Below, in pieces: positions 24,701 through 31,127 of a DNA stretch of 64,000 nt. The notes beneath the pieces were generated by a model. The model had not been told where the DNA came from. It made no database searches and saw nothing but the letters and a program-made list of their open reading frames with translations. How positions within the stretch are numbered: position 1 is the first letter of the stretch; every line of letters starts with the position of its first letter. Source of the stretch: Lonicera japonica (taxonomy: Eukaryota > Streptophyta > Magnoliopsida > Dipsacales > Caprifoliaceae); the NCBI GenBank assembly GCA_021464415.1, contig CM038469.1, positions 26,777,736 through 26,841,735 of the forward strand, in the 5' to 3' direction. The position numbers and the translations under genes were made by a program.

Positions 24701-27700
24701 TTTGTTTGATGTTCTTGATTCTTTCTTGGTTTGGATCACTTGTAGAACATATGAGGATCATTCTTGTGTATATCTTTATTTGTATAATGATCTTGATCAT
24801 TTATTGACTTTGTATAGCACATGTATATCATTTGAGTTCATTTCTTGAGTAGAGGTGATTGTAGAGCTTGTGTGATAAGAATACACTTGTAGTGGTTGGC
24901 AGATTAGGCTATGGAGAGGCGAGCGGTGACATAACATCCATTAGTGGAACGGGAAGAACTGGATTTTTATGAATCGCAGAGCAACGGTGAAGGGCACGCA
25001 TTGTGACTTTGGTGGGGAGCAAGAAATCATCACACGGGTGAAGGAAGTAACTCGTGCGAATGGAGTTCGCCTAAGGTGGTGGTGCAAGTATTGTGTTAGG
25101 AGCCACAAGGTCAGAGCCTGCAACGAGGACGTTGCAGAATTGAGTGGGGGAGGTTTGTTACACCCCAAAATGCGTGAGAGGCCTAACACCAAGAGGTAAG
25201 GCGATGCAGTCCTTTATTTACGGTACTAATGGGTTTCGGGAATCTACACAGGTACGTAATGGCTTATTCGGTTTCTTGTGCGCGTTCTGCTGCGTGTTGC
25301 CACTGTTGTTAGGTTGGCCCGGATTCGGGGGAGTCTGGATGCCGGGCGCCACGTGGGGTCGAGAGAGTTACCCTGTGACAATTGGTATCAGAGCTTGGTT
25401 GGCGGATCAGGCTATGGAGAGACGATCGGTGACATGCATCCATTAGTGGAACGGGAAGAACCGGACGATAGCATTCGTGGAGCTTTGGTGAAGGGCACGC
25501 AATATGACTTTGTGGTGGCCACAAGGTCTGAACCTACAACGAGGACATTGCAGAATTGAGTGGGGGAGGATTGTCAGACCCCAAAATGCGTGCTTGAGAG
25601 TTATTGTAAATTGGTGTGAATCACCAAACAATTTAGTATTCAATTGTGAGGATCAAGTGCTTATCATTGCGCCAAAAGCTATAGTTGTTAGCGAAGGCGC
25701 AACTTTATTTCCTTGTACCCAATGACCATTAGAGCGCCATGGCATTTGATAACCTGCACACCGGATATACCCTCCGGATTCACCACGGAGAGGAGCGCAA
25801 TTGTGGATTTACCTCCAACAATCCCCACCCCCCCCCCCCCACAATGGTGCGCCCAGGTATCGAACACGTGACCTCCTCTGATACCAATGGTGAGGTTCAA
25901 GCGCTTACCATTGTGCCAAAAGTTATAGCTATTAGCGAAGGCGCAACTTTATTTCCTTATACCCAACGACCATTAGAGTGCCATGGCATTCGATAACCTA
26001 CACACCGGATATACCTGCCGGATTCACCACGGAGAGGAGCGCAATTGTGGATTTACCTCCAAAAGGAATAATTGAAGAAATAAGGTATGGAAAGTATTAG
26101 AATAATATAGTAATTACACTCCCTTATGTGAATAACCTCTACTGTACAATTTACTCAGGCTGGAACTACAACCTCCGTAATCCTAGCCACTATCCATGCG
26201 TACGACCAGGTCTTATGACCTTTCACCCATGCGGCAGTAAGGCCTCTCGATCGTTTTTCGTGCACGATTTCAGGTCTTGCACTCAAGAGATTGTGTCCCA
26301 AATTCTGGCGCCAATCGTTAGAGACCAAAACTGGGACGACCATGGACTAGTGCTAGCGTATGATACCCATACAATCATCCATAGGCGTATCGGAAAGAAA
26401 TTACACCACACACGCATATGTATGTACATATATATATATATATATATATATCAAGAGTACATACTAACATGAATACAAATAATAAAGGAGATCTATTATG
26501 AGAAACATTCCAGATGAATGGGTATTCTACAATATCTATTCTGTAGAGAAAATCTTCCACTTGGACCATTTAAGTGAAAAATAGGCTTTCTAAAAGAGGT
26601 TATGAGTGCTAAAATAAGGTCCAAGTGGTTTTGTGATCGAATTAAGTAATTAGTGGGAAGCTTTAGTAGTATTAAGTTGTTTAAGCAGTAATTAGGTTAC
26701 TAGAGTCATCAATTTCCATAACAATACCTCCTCTTACAATATACCCTAAAACCCATATACATATATATACATATGCACAACTTATGTTTTTGTAAGAACT
26801 TGGAGTATAAATGAAATCGAACAATAATAGGTTAAGAAATGAGTTCTCGCATAAGGTTCCCACCTCAATAGAACCTTATCCTGGGTTTAGAAGCGCTTGA
26901 TCAAGCCGAGATTGGTTAGATCGTGAAATCCCCAAATTTGAGCTTGAATTTACAACAATGGAGGAGAGAGAAAGATGATGGAGGTGAAGATGATGAAGGA
27001 GCTTCGATTTGGGACAATAAAGTGGGGGATAATCACCTTAGGAACCTTCCCGGAAGAGCTCTCGCCTCTCTCTCTAACTCTCTCGTTGCCTTGCTCAAAA
27101 ATGGAAATGAAATGCGAAAAGCTTGACTTAATATAATTAAGTCGGTGCCCAGGTCCGTAGGCTGGATCGCTATGCCCTTTTTTGGGGACTGGTTCGCTGT
27201 CCGCTTCTCTCCCCAAATTTAAAAGCCTGATCGGTATGGAGAAATTGCATACCAGTCCGCGGGTGAAGTTGCTCTGGTGCAGGTTTTGGACAGTTTCAGC
27301 GTCAAGGAGTGCGAATTTTGCCAAATCATGGAAGTTTTATATCATCAAATTAGATTTCTAACGGCGTAAACAGGGACTCATTTAGACTTCGGGTGAAGAA
27401 GTTTTACCTTTCCCAAAACAAAGACACCAATTAACTAGAAAAGGTAAAACGCATTAGTTTTGAACTAATCCTCACCTGAACCACTCAAATCACTCTACAA
27501 CCACACTATGGAGTTACACAACATTAATATAACCTACAAGAAGTCTCAAACTTTTCCTAGCTTCTCAAACAAATAAAATTTCACCATCCGAGGTCCAATT
27601 TAACTTTTATTGAGACGAAAAATTGTAATTAGGGTGAAATAAAATTACGGGGTATTACAGTTACAATAATGAAAAGAGATAATCCTAAATAAGGAAAAGA

Positions 27701-27885
27701 TAAATACAAAAGATAAAAAGAAAAAAGATAATTATGTTAACAGATCAAATAGTATGCATAGCTTTGTACCCTATTGTTCATTAACAACAAACTAGCAAAA
27801 GCAGTAATTCCAATAGAGGAACAAATTGAGCTGAAATTTCATAGTGATTACAAACCTTTATTTGAAATCTTTGAACAAACCTTAG
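3015..27885 (+). CDS. RHD3/SEY1-like dynamin-type GTPase, divergent, 16 exons, incomplete at both ends
   Basis: Proteins of this family (RHD3 in plants, Sey1 in yeast, atlastin in animals) fuse tubular ER membranes by GTP hydrolysis. Exons read here: 3015-3164, 3553-3619, 4158-4260, 8896-8966, 9103-9166, 9254-9322, ~9436-9489, 9857-9904, 10015-10071, 12406-12549, 12658-12723, 12843-12946, 16015-16093, 18219-18384, 21651-21754, 27762-27885. Together they give about 490 codons; RHD3 proteins are about 800. The P-loop reads GPQSSGKST across the exon 1/2 junction. The Thr of switch I is in TTHGIW, G3 is DLEGSDGNERGE, and the RD motif is in FVLRDYTA. Reading phase is kept at every junction except the exon 7 acceptor, which has no AG. 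The initiator exon and the C-terminal half with the transmembrane hairpin were not found. Divergence plus the lost acceptor suggest a decaying or neofunctional paralogue. Family assignment is firm; functionality is uncertain. Confidence 0.8.
3236..3345. repeat. GGCCGGCCC-type transposon fragment in intron 1
   Basis: The GC-rich stretch at about 3,238-3,275 (GGCCGGCCCTAAGGGCCGG) contrasts with its AT-rich intron and resembles segments at about 60-120 and 4,355-4,440. It looks like the end of a common plant repeat. Termini and superfamily are not resolved. Confidence 0.35.
5241..5455 (+). mobile_element. Miniature LTR retrotransposon (TRIM-like), right LTR truncated
   Basis: Left LTR 5241-5302 begins TGATATATATTGTTGG and ends CA. 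It is followed directly by a tRNA-iMet primer-binding site, TGGTATCAGAGC (5303-5314). A purine tract (GAGGGGGAGGGT) ends at 5,439 and is followed by the same LTR start, TGATATATATTGTTGG, at 5,440-5,455, after which similarity stops. The internal part is about 137 bp with no ORF, so the element is non-autonomous. The interpretation rests on the order LTR, PBS, PPT, LTR start, all visible in the sequence. The word GGTTTGAATCC after the PBS resembles a Pol III B box, so a tRNA-derived SINE is the alternative reading. Confidence 0.6.
5549..5760 (-). mobile_element. Copia-like LTR remnant with primer-binding site
   Basis: GCTCTGATACC at 5549-5559 is the reverse complement of the tRNA-iMet primer site (GGTATCAGAGC). 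The sequence to its right, beginning TATAGAATTAACTCAATC, would be the end of an LTR read on the minus strand. No coding remnant was recognised next to it. The right boundary is uncertain. Confidence 0.4.
5919..5927. repeat. 9-bp target site duplication, left copy
   Basis: AACATATCT occurs here immediately before the left inverted repeat and again at 7620-7628 immediately after the right one. Nine-base duplications are the hallmark of Mutator-like elements. Confidence 0.9.
5928..7619. mobile_element. Non-autonomous Mutator-like element with ~440-bp terminal inverted repeats
   Basis: The left arm 5928-6367 and right arm 7179-7619 are reverse complements over their whole length with modest divergence. 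Both start GAGTTCTTTTTTTAAATAGG when read inward, and they are flanked by the perfect 9-bp duplication AACATATCT. The arms contain several copies of an 18-bp palindrome, GTTTTTACGCGTAAAAAC, and variants (6128-6145, 6161-6178, 6194-6211 and counterparts on the right). The core has no ORF. It holds a 97-bp tandem duplication and AT-rich sequence. Without a transposase it would depend on an autonomous MULE in trans. It sits in intron 3 of the RHD3-like gene. Confidence 0.92.
6416..6609. repeat. 97-bp tandem duplication inside the Mutator-like element
   Basis: Two almost identical units (6416-6512 and 6513-6609) each begin ACTATAAATAGAAAAAA and include CCCCTACTAAAAGTTG. The near identity suggests a recent duplication within the element core. 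Confidence 0.85.
7620..7628. repeat. 9-bp target site duplication, right copy
   Basis: AACATATCT, identical to the left copy at 5919-5927. Confidence 0.9.
8139..8519. mobile_element. hAT-type MITE, 381 bp
   Basis: The ends are perfect inverted repeats, CAGTGGCGAAGCC and GGCTTCGCCACTG. They are flanked by a perfect 8-bp target duplication, AGCCCGCA (8131-8138 and 8520-8527). An 8-bp duplication with CAGNGGCG-like ends is diagnostic of hAT elements. There is no transposase ORF. The interior is GC-rich at the ends and AT-rich in the middle. It lies in intron 3 of the RHD3-like gene. Confidence 0.92.
8896..10071 (+). CDS. RHD3-like exons 4-9: rest of the GTPase domain
   Basis: Exon 4 (8896-8966) encodes FENQAALFAVAVSDIVLIN. 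Exon 5 (9103-9166) completes the split Met codon and reads WSHSVGLVQAASMPLLRSVF. Exon 6 (9254-9322) contains LWFVLRDYTA, the RD motif. Exon 7 (~9436-9489) encodes SIDVIKNILRKDIWQ, exon 8 (9857-9904) AWDSVAKGTPLSNSYE, and exon 9 (10015-10071) VKITILSHYVLQRQHFDRE. They align in order with RHD3 ([55 protein letters not shown]). Exon 7 is the weak point: an in-frame TAA sits at 9421-9423 and no AG lies between it and the conserved residues, so the acceptor appears mutated or non-canonical. Confidence 0.75.
10456..11931 (-). mobile_element. Non-autonomous Helitron
   Basis: Read on the minus strand, the element starts TCTATATCTATATCTATC at 11931 after an A. It ends with a short GC-rich hairpin (GTGCAACGCGCATGC) a few bases before CTAG at 10456, followed by T. 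The TC start, 3' hairpin, CTRR end and A/T insertion site with no duplication are Helitron features. There is no RepHel ORF. The interior (about 11,180-11,830) has five copies of a unit containing AGAGTTTGAATTTATTTG followed by ACTAATATA. A related Helitron lies inverted at 19,100-19,895. It sits in intron 9. Confidence 0.75.
12406..12946 (+). CDS. RHD3-like exons 10-12: start of the helical bundle
   Basis: Exon 10 (12406-12549, exactly 48 codons) contains RPSSGFSLSVQELWQKIKED and KDLDLP, matching the RHD3 segment [25 protein letters not shown]. Exon 11 (12658-12723, 22 codons) reads VMVAKVRCEEIADKMLSSFG, the most conserved part of the family here. Exon 12 (12843-12946) contains SGQVKDFGKSLNLILNKYLS, corresponding to VSNFGKRLTTILGSCLSEY. 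All donors are GT and the acceptors AG. Phase is continuous from exon 9 through exon 13. Confidence 0.85.
13371..13565. repeat. Hairpin-forming inverted repeat, 54-bp arms
   Basis: The left arm 13371-13424 and right arm 13512-13565 are reverse complements with about eight mismatches in 54 bases, separated by an 87-base loop. The core GTATGATGAACAA is perfectly paired. It lies in intron 12, so it would be transcribed with the host gene and could fold as a long hairpin. No ORF. A foldback MITE is the simplest reading. Confidence 0.75.
13957..14500 (+). pseudogene. hAT transposase remnant (C-terminal dimerisation region)
   Basis: A hAT-like terminus (CAGGGGCGGAACC at about 13,957) is followed by a reading frame at 14135-14410 that ends PTASTQIVFSSMDNIKTDM and GDVVLTDCILL. 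This matches the hAT dimerisation domain (ATASVERAFSAMNIIKTRLR, GDEWLNDCL). The N-terminal zinc finger and catalytic part are missing, so it is an internal-deletion derivative. No 3' terminus or 8-bp duplication was found. It lies in intron 12 of the RHD3-like gene. Confidence 0.7.
15757..15788. repeat. AT microsatellite
   Basis: Uninterrupted TA dinucleotides in intron 12. Similar tracts occur at about 3,893-3,912, 26,424-26,451, 29,750-29,770 and 34,540-34,556. Confidence 0.9.
16015..21754 (+). CDS. RHD3-like exons 13-15: helical bundle
   Basis: Exon 13 (16015-16093) completes the split Ala codon and reads YDKETEYYDEGVRTKKRREL, matching YDGEATFFDEGVRSSKRHQLEEK of RHD3. Exon 14 (18219-18384) encodes a charged helical stretch with EILNEFKEKLPQVKGK and IEPFMTKFDKKC. 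Exon 15 (21651-21754) contains YYRTLSKSRDKLRQDI, corresponding to WDTSKVRDKLVRDIEAH. Phase is consistent across all three. Intron 13 contains a purine-rich repeat (16.3 kb) and intron 14 a Helitron. Confidence 0.83.
16290..16770. repeat. Purine-rich segment plus CCCG-rich segment, related to 58.6-59.4 kb
   Basis: The stretch 16,300-16,520 is rich in GGGAGAGGTGAGAG-like words and ends near ATCTAACGGC. Positions 16,620-16,770 carry AAACCCAAACTTGACCCGGGC. The same two modules occur in the same order at about 58,600-58,890 and 59,270-59,420, so they are two copies of one repeat family. A similar purine-rich stretch lies next to a CACTA end at about 37,360-37,450. Confidence 0.5.
17150..18218. other. 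Intron 13 sequence without a recognised feature
   Basis: Short reading frames at 16808-17149 (-) and 17373-17573 (+) show no family resemblance I can name and no splice context. Nothing else is supported before exon 14. Confidence 0.4.
19100..19895 (+). mobile_element. Non-autonomous Helitron, related to the one at 10.5-11.9 kb
   Basis: The 3' end has the palindromic hairpin CACGTGCAATGCACGTG followed by CACAAAAACTAA at 19884-19895 and then T. The 5' part shares ATAAAAGTACGAATAA with the other Helitron, and the interior shares its AATAAATTTAAACTCTAC unit (two copies here against five there). The 5' terminus is degraded, so the start is approximate. It is in the opposite orientation to the copy in intron 9 and lies in intron 14. 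Confidence 0.7.
19941..20285 (+). CDS. Open reading frame of unknown nature, 114 codons
   Basis: The frame starts at a GTG or further in and ends at a TAA. The product would contain FHQVIDLINSYLSNHSNRLV and RLDTLIILVGSLQIV. I do not recognise the family. The local base composition is less AT-biased than the surrounding intron, and the frame begins just after the Helitron end, so it may be a captured or transposon-derived fragment. A chance ORF cannot be excluded. Confidence 0.2.
   Translation: MVGVSISSRLRKGQFGGPEILFQLIFLKNHPTFHQVIDLINSYLSNHSNRLVAIQARLDTLIILVGSLQIVRILSKQYSTTRGSNLPILLFALVEGTGHYKPTLLTYSQSIASI
21886..21890. repeat. 5-bp target duplication GATCA, left copy
   Basis: GATCA immediately precedes the left LTR (21,891) and recurs at 27743-27747 directly after the right LTR. 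Confidence 0.85.
23305..23540 (-). mobile_element. TRIM family 1, partial copy (one LTR plus internal region)
   Basis: The LTR 23305-23480 (TGTGAGGATCAAGCGC ... ACCTCCAACA, 176 bp) is followed by a 59-bp internal part. Read on the minus strand this begins with the tRNA-iMet primer site TTGGTATCAGAGG and ends in a poly-G purine tract. The expected second LTR stops after TGTGAG and is replaced by a different LTR from about 23,541. It differs from the copy at 25645-25820 mainly by C-to-T changes. Confidence 0.7.
23541..24891 (-). mobile_element. SIRE/Maximus-like copia LTR with palindrome array
   Basis: On the minus strand the sequence ends CTATTCACCTCCCTCTAGGG, then TATTTTTCGACTCACA, directly before a TTGGTATCAGAG primer site. 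This is typical of the 3' end of SIRE-type copia LTRs. No copia coding sequence is attached, so it is an isolated LTR about 1.35 kb long. It contains four copies of GTAGTCGACTAC or variants (24275-24355). A perfect 23-bp inverted repeat pairs 23839-23861 with 24869-24891. Family assignment is from memory of LTR ends; boundaries are approximate. Confidence 0.5.
24275..24355. repeat. Array of GTAGTCGACTAC palindromes
   Basis: GGTAGTCGACTACC (24275-24288) and CATGTAGTCGACTACATG (24338-24355) are perfect palindromes. CATGTAGTTGACTACATG (24297-24314) and GTAGTCGACTCC (24317-24328) are near-palindromic. Four copies occur within 81 bp inside the LTR. Confidence 0.9.
24892..25640 (+). mobile_element. 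TRIM family 2, tandem internal-LTR-internal-LTR arrangement
   Basis: A full LTR, 25156-25380 (225 bp, starting TGTTACACCCCAAAATGCG and ending CCTGTGACA), is followed by ATTGGTATCAGAGC (PBS) and an internal part to about 25,571. That part ends in the purine tract GAGTGGGGGAGGA before another LTR start, TGTCAGACCCCAAAATGCG. A second, diverged internal part precedes the full LTR (24,892-25,155) and shares AGGCTATGGAGAG and GGAACGGGAAGAAC. The internal part has no convincing ORF. The rightmost LTR is truncated at about 25,640, where TRIM family 1 begins. Confidence 0.65.
25645..26062 (-). mobile_element. TRIM family 1, complete copy with a 67-bp internal region
   Basis: Left LTR 25645-25820 and right LTR 25888-26062 are direct repeats of about 175 bp. 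Between them are only 67 bp (25821-25887). On the minus strand these read TTGGTATCAGAGG (primer site), a short spacer, and a G-rich tract with a run of 13 or more G interrupted by T as polypurine tract. No target duplication was seen. This is a minimal LTR element that depends on copia-type machinery in trans. Confidence 0.75.
26063..27659. other. LTR-like sequence without coding capacity
   Basis: It belongs to the element ending at 27,659. It has a TA microsatellite (26,424-26,451) and a stretch at 27,140-27,320 rich in GGTCCG/CCGTAGG words. Reading frames here (26128-26472, 26950-27324) overlap on both strands and show no family similarity, so I treat them as chance. Confidence 0.4.
27762..27885 (+). 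CDS. RHD3-like exon 16, last exon with clear family fit
   Basis: After TATGCATAG the frame reads NNKLAKAVIPIEEQIELKF and then YKPLFEIFEQTL, before the donor GTAAGT. It continues exon 15 in phase 0 and lines up with the RHD3 segment YESKVHEALSEPVEALLDG and following. It ends in phase 1. No in-phase continuation was recognised downstream, so the rest of the helical bundle and the membrane hairpin are missing or lie outside the window. Confidence 0.65.
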
Positions 27886-29065
27886 GTAAGTATTTTTGCA
27901 TTAATTTGTAAGTAATAGTTATAAATCAAAGGCAAGGAAAATTAGCTCAACTAATGGCCTCAGGTTATGGTTGGTTGAATTTCGTACCTCAAATTAGAAC
28001 TTAATTGAAAATTGTAATTTTTAGCTTACACAATTGATAGAGCCAACGTTATATATTTAATATATATATATATAGAAGAAAAATAGCATGATTTGGGAAA
28101 CCAAATCAAAGGAAAAATAGAAAATAACATAAGATCCACCAAGATCTACATGATCCTATTATTGTGGGTATCTTATAATGATGAAAATCGCACTTAGGGT
28201 AAGCGACAATCTAATACAGGTAGCGCAGGAAGCAAACAAATCACGAAGAAAATTGAAAAACAAACAAGAAGATAAGGGAAAAGTAGAACTAGCACAGCTT
28301 GAACTAACAATTCTAATCCCTAAAACTAATAATTATATTAACTCAAAACTGATTTTCCCCAGTTGGGTACAAGGCTATTTATAGAGCCTAAAATCAATGG
28401 TAATACTGATCCTACTTGAACTTGGAATTCTAATCTCTAAAGAATTAGATCTTGGAATTTTTTTCTTAAATTATATAAGCCTTGCGTATCATAATCATGT
28501 CTAGTTCTTAAGAGAATGATTTTTAGGAAGCATATCTAAATTTATGATGCCGTAGAGTGCGAAAACTTGAGTAGGTTTGTGGCCTTCTAACATCAAAATC
28601 CCGGAATGCTCAATGGGTTCTCTTTTTAAGATGGGGAATAGGACTAGAGTGTATAATGATTTGATTTGGGGACCATAACCCTAGGTGTCTTTATATAGGA
28701 CCTCAAATAAGCACCCATCAATCCTAATATGACTAGTATTAGGTCTCTACACATTGCAAAGTCCATACCCATTAGATGCACTAGATAGCTCATAATATAA
28801 TTGATTAAATGTGTAAGGCCATTTATGAACTAAATTTCCAAAATTAGAATCCTTAAAAGACAACTGATCCTAAATCTATTATGACTACTCACTAAACAAT
28901 AATAAAACAAAAATTAAAACCACCTAGAATTTGGACTCCTACTCTTATTGATTTTCATTATTCTCCTAAATCCCCGAGAAGTCTGAGAAGTCTTTAGCTA
29001 CATGGCTATTTGCATTATTCCCCCCCCCCCTTCTTGAAAAAAAAGTCACCCCTGAGTTATGTGTT
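27886..29065. other. AT-rich intron or intergenic DNA, LTR-like patches only
   Basis: No coding exon was recognised. Patches such as 28,140-28,400 and 28,640-28,700 have LTR-like composition (GTCTTTATATAGG could be an LTR TATA region) but no paired repeat was found. A C-run (29,020) precedes the CACTA terminus. Confidence 0.35.
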
Positions 29066-29290
29066 CACTACAAGAAAAAGGGTATTTTGAGACAAATATT
29101 TTTATAACGACTCGAAAACATTTACTAAACGCATTTATTTGTTGCGGTTTTGGTCCTATCACAAGTAAAATTGTTAGCCACGGCTAGATACATTCCCGTT
29201 ACAAATAGGAAGTTATATGCGACGGTTAAACATAAAAAGCTACATTGCGGTTTGATGAGTCACTACCAAAAATATTTATTATTAAGAAAA
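29066..29290 (+). mobile_element. CACTA-type terminus with subterminal repeats, left end
   Basis: CACTACAAGAAAAAGGG at 29066 is a canonical CACTA terminal inverted repeat. It is followed by subterminal words such as TTGCGGTTTTGG, CCACGGCTAG, GCGACGGTTAAA and TGCGGTTTGATG that resemble repeated transposase-binding motifs. A matching inverted terminus lies at 37680, but the 3-bp flanks differ (GTT here, AAT there), so the pairing is not proven. Confidence 0.65.
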
Positions 29291-29294
29291 TAAT

Positions 29295-29621
29295 ATGAGG
29301 TCGTTTCATTTGAATAATATTACAAAAAAAGGGAAAAAAAAAGAATTAACTCATTTGACAAATCCCCAAATTCGTTTCATTCCCAAATCTTCGCCCACTC
29401 AAAACACCTCATCTTCTCTATTGCCAATCCCTAATCCCCTTTTCTCCATGATAACCACCACAATCATTTCTTCTCTACCTCGAAACTCTAGTCCGCTCCT
29501 CCGTTGTTCCTCCGGGTTGGTCACCACCATCACCACCGCCATCATTCACCACCACCACAACCACCACCGTTGTTCACTGCTGAGTGTCTACCTGCAAAAT
29601 CCTAACCCTAAGCCTAACTAA
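29295..29621 (+). other. Low-complexity open frame (Ser, Pro, His-rich), probably not a gene
   Basis: An open frame of 108 codons begins with a Lys-rich stretch and contains HHHHNHHRC from a CAC-rich repeat. Nothing resembles a known domain. It lies just inside the CACTA terminus and may be part of the element's 5' or 3' region. Confidence 0.2.
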
Positions 29622-29919
29622 AGAAATCCACTAAGCCCCCTCTCCCTCTCTTTCTCTTAATATTTATATTGCATATTATTTGGTATGAATTATCTCTCAT
29701 AAATCATCCTGTGTATTTTTTGCAATGACTTTTATATAGTAAATTAGAATATATATATATATATATATAATATTGTTCTTAATAAAAGTGTGGCTTAGTC
29801 ACATGGGTTCATTTTTTATTATTATATATAAATAATTGACTTATAAATTACCTATTTGATTCAGACAAACGACGGTTAGACACATAATGACTCATGGGGT
29901 ATTTAGCTTTGCTAGTAAG

Positions 29920-31060
29920 ATTGAGTTTATATGTGAGTTTCGGTATTACGAGAAAGATTTTGTCTTATGGGATGATCGAGTATGGACTCAAGAACATCAT
30001 TAAACATTGACAAATGATTGATTGGTAGTGTTTGTTTCTTACAAGAGAATTCAAAAGTTTGGACAGAGTCTGTTGGGTTAGGTTTCTGTTCTGGAGGTGT
30101 AGTACATGTAGTACGCGACGGTTCAGTTACATTTCTATCACTGCTTTCATTTGCATTTAAACCACTTATATTCAAGTCATTCACATTGTGGTCCATAGTT
30201 TCATAAGACACTTCAATATAATCCAAAGTTTGAACTTTGGTCTGATTGTACTCCCCCTGAAGTTTAGGCATAAAGGAAAGATACATTTTATCTTCACCAA
30301 AAATACAAAGTTTTTGTGGGAGAATGATAACGTCGATAGCCTTTTTGATGTAATTTGTACCCCACAAAAATACAACGTAATGCTCAAGGACCTAACTTAC
30401 TCTACTAATGCTAATGGAGGTGAATGAATGCCACACGGCCAAAGACATGTGGTGGGAGATTAGGAACATTTAGAGCATTGATTGTTGTATATAGAGATTG
30501 AAACAGTGTCTGAAACTGAACAGTGATGGAAGGCACACGATTAATCAGATAGGCAATAGAAATAAGAGCTTCATCCCAACACGGCATAGGGCTTCAATTA
30601 AGGAAGGATGGACAACTTTTTTTAAGTATCGATTTTTCCTTTCTGCTGCCCAATTTTGCTGGGGGTGCATGAGGACACATGACTTGATGAACAGTGCCAT
30701 GTGTAGTCAAATAATGTTAAAGCTCGGTGCTCTTCTACTCTCCACCACTATTACTATGGAGTACCTGGACTTGAACTTTATATTGGGTCTTAATAATCAT
30801 ATGAAAATTTTGAAACAATACGTTCACCTTCCCTTTAGATTTCATCAAGCATACCTATGTTACCCCCACACAATCATCAATAAAAGTAACAAACTAATGT
30901 GATCCTCATAATGAGGTAATTGGAAATGGACCCCAAACATCACAATAGACAATTATAAAATAAGTTGAACCTTAATTCAAATATGATGGAAAAGAGACAT
31001 GATGACTCTATGCAAATTCACAAATATCACAACGAAAACATGAAATATCTGTCTTTAGAA
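29920..31060 (-). pseudogene. Ty1-copia pol fragment: pre-integrase and integrase to hinge region
   Basis: Read on the minus strand, 31,040-30,880 gives ICEFA and DVWGPFPITS (compare CELAKH and DVWGPSPV of copia integrase). Then come FVTFIDDCVG and FHMIIKTQYKVQVQVLHSNS, which match the integrase core (FVTFIDDCTR, FHKMVKTQFNTSIKVLRSDNGGE). Positions 30,430-29,930 carry the open hinge region with VFLWGTNYIKKAI and CTTPPEQKPN. Several stops and frameshifts break the frame. It belongs with the gag fragment at 32.9-33.7 kb, from which it is separated by an inserted LTR. Confidence 0.75.
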
Positions 31061-31127
31061 ACAAACTATGAAATAATCTCTTTAAATCGAAAAAAAAGGA
31101 GGCATACCCTACACATTGATGGTATAG

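Larger units (their letters stand above)
22819..27659. mobile_element. Inserted LTR-derived element (solo-LTR-like, gypsy type) with nested TRIMs
   Basis: It interrupts the right LTR of the surrounding element with a 5-bp duplication, GTTAC (22814-22818 and 27660-27664). The left end reads GTGACGCCCCAAATCCCG and the right end TACGGGGTATTACA. This resembles the TGTAACGCCCC...GGGTATTACA termini of large gypsy (chromovirus-type) LTRs; the expected leading TG appears mutated. No protease, RT or integrase coding was found inside, so a solo LTR expanded by nested miniature elements is the best reading. A non-autonomous element is the alternative. Confidence 0.65.
21891..27742 (-). mobile_element. 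Small non-autonomous LTR retrotransposon, split by a later insertion
   Basis: The left LTR 21891-22078 starts TGTTAAGAATATAG and ends AATTATGTTAACA. The right LTR is in two parts, 22723-22818 and 27665-27742, with the same start and end. Both LTRs share AAGAATATATTGAATTGAAT. Internal DNA (22079-22722) is only 644 bp with no ORF. On the minus strand the PBS region next to the LTR reads TGGTATAAAAGGG, a degenerate form of TGGTATCAGAGC. The element is flanked by GATCA on both sides. The right LTR was later interrupted by the element at 22819-27659. It lies in intron 15. Confidence 0.85.

Noticed and set aside
25381..25394. TGGTATCAGAGC words as tRNA genes
   Set aside because: Each is followed by LTR-element DNA and lacks a cloverleaf; they are primer-binding sites for tRNA-iMet.
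24941..25559. Several overlapping frames of 70-100 codons on both strands
   Set aside because: They lie in TRIM LTR and internal DNA with higher GC, overlap each other in several frames and match nothing.
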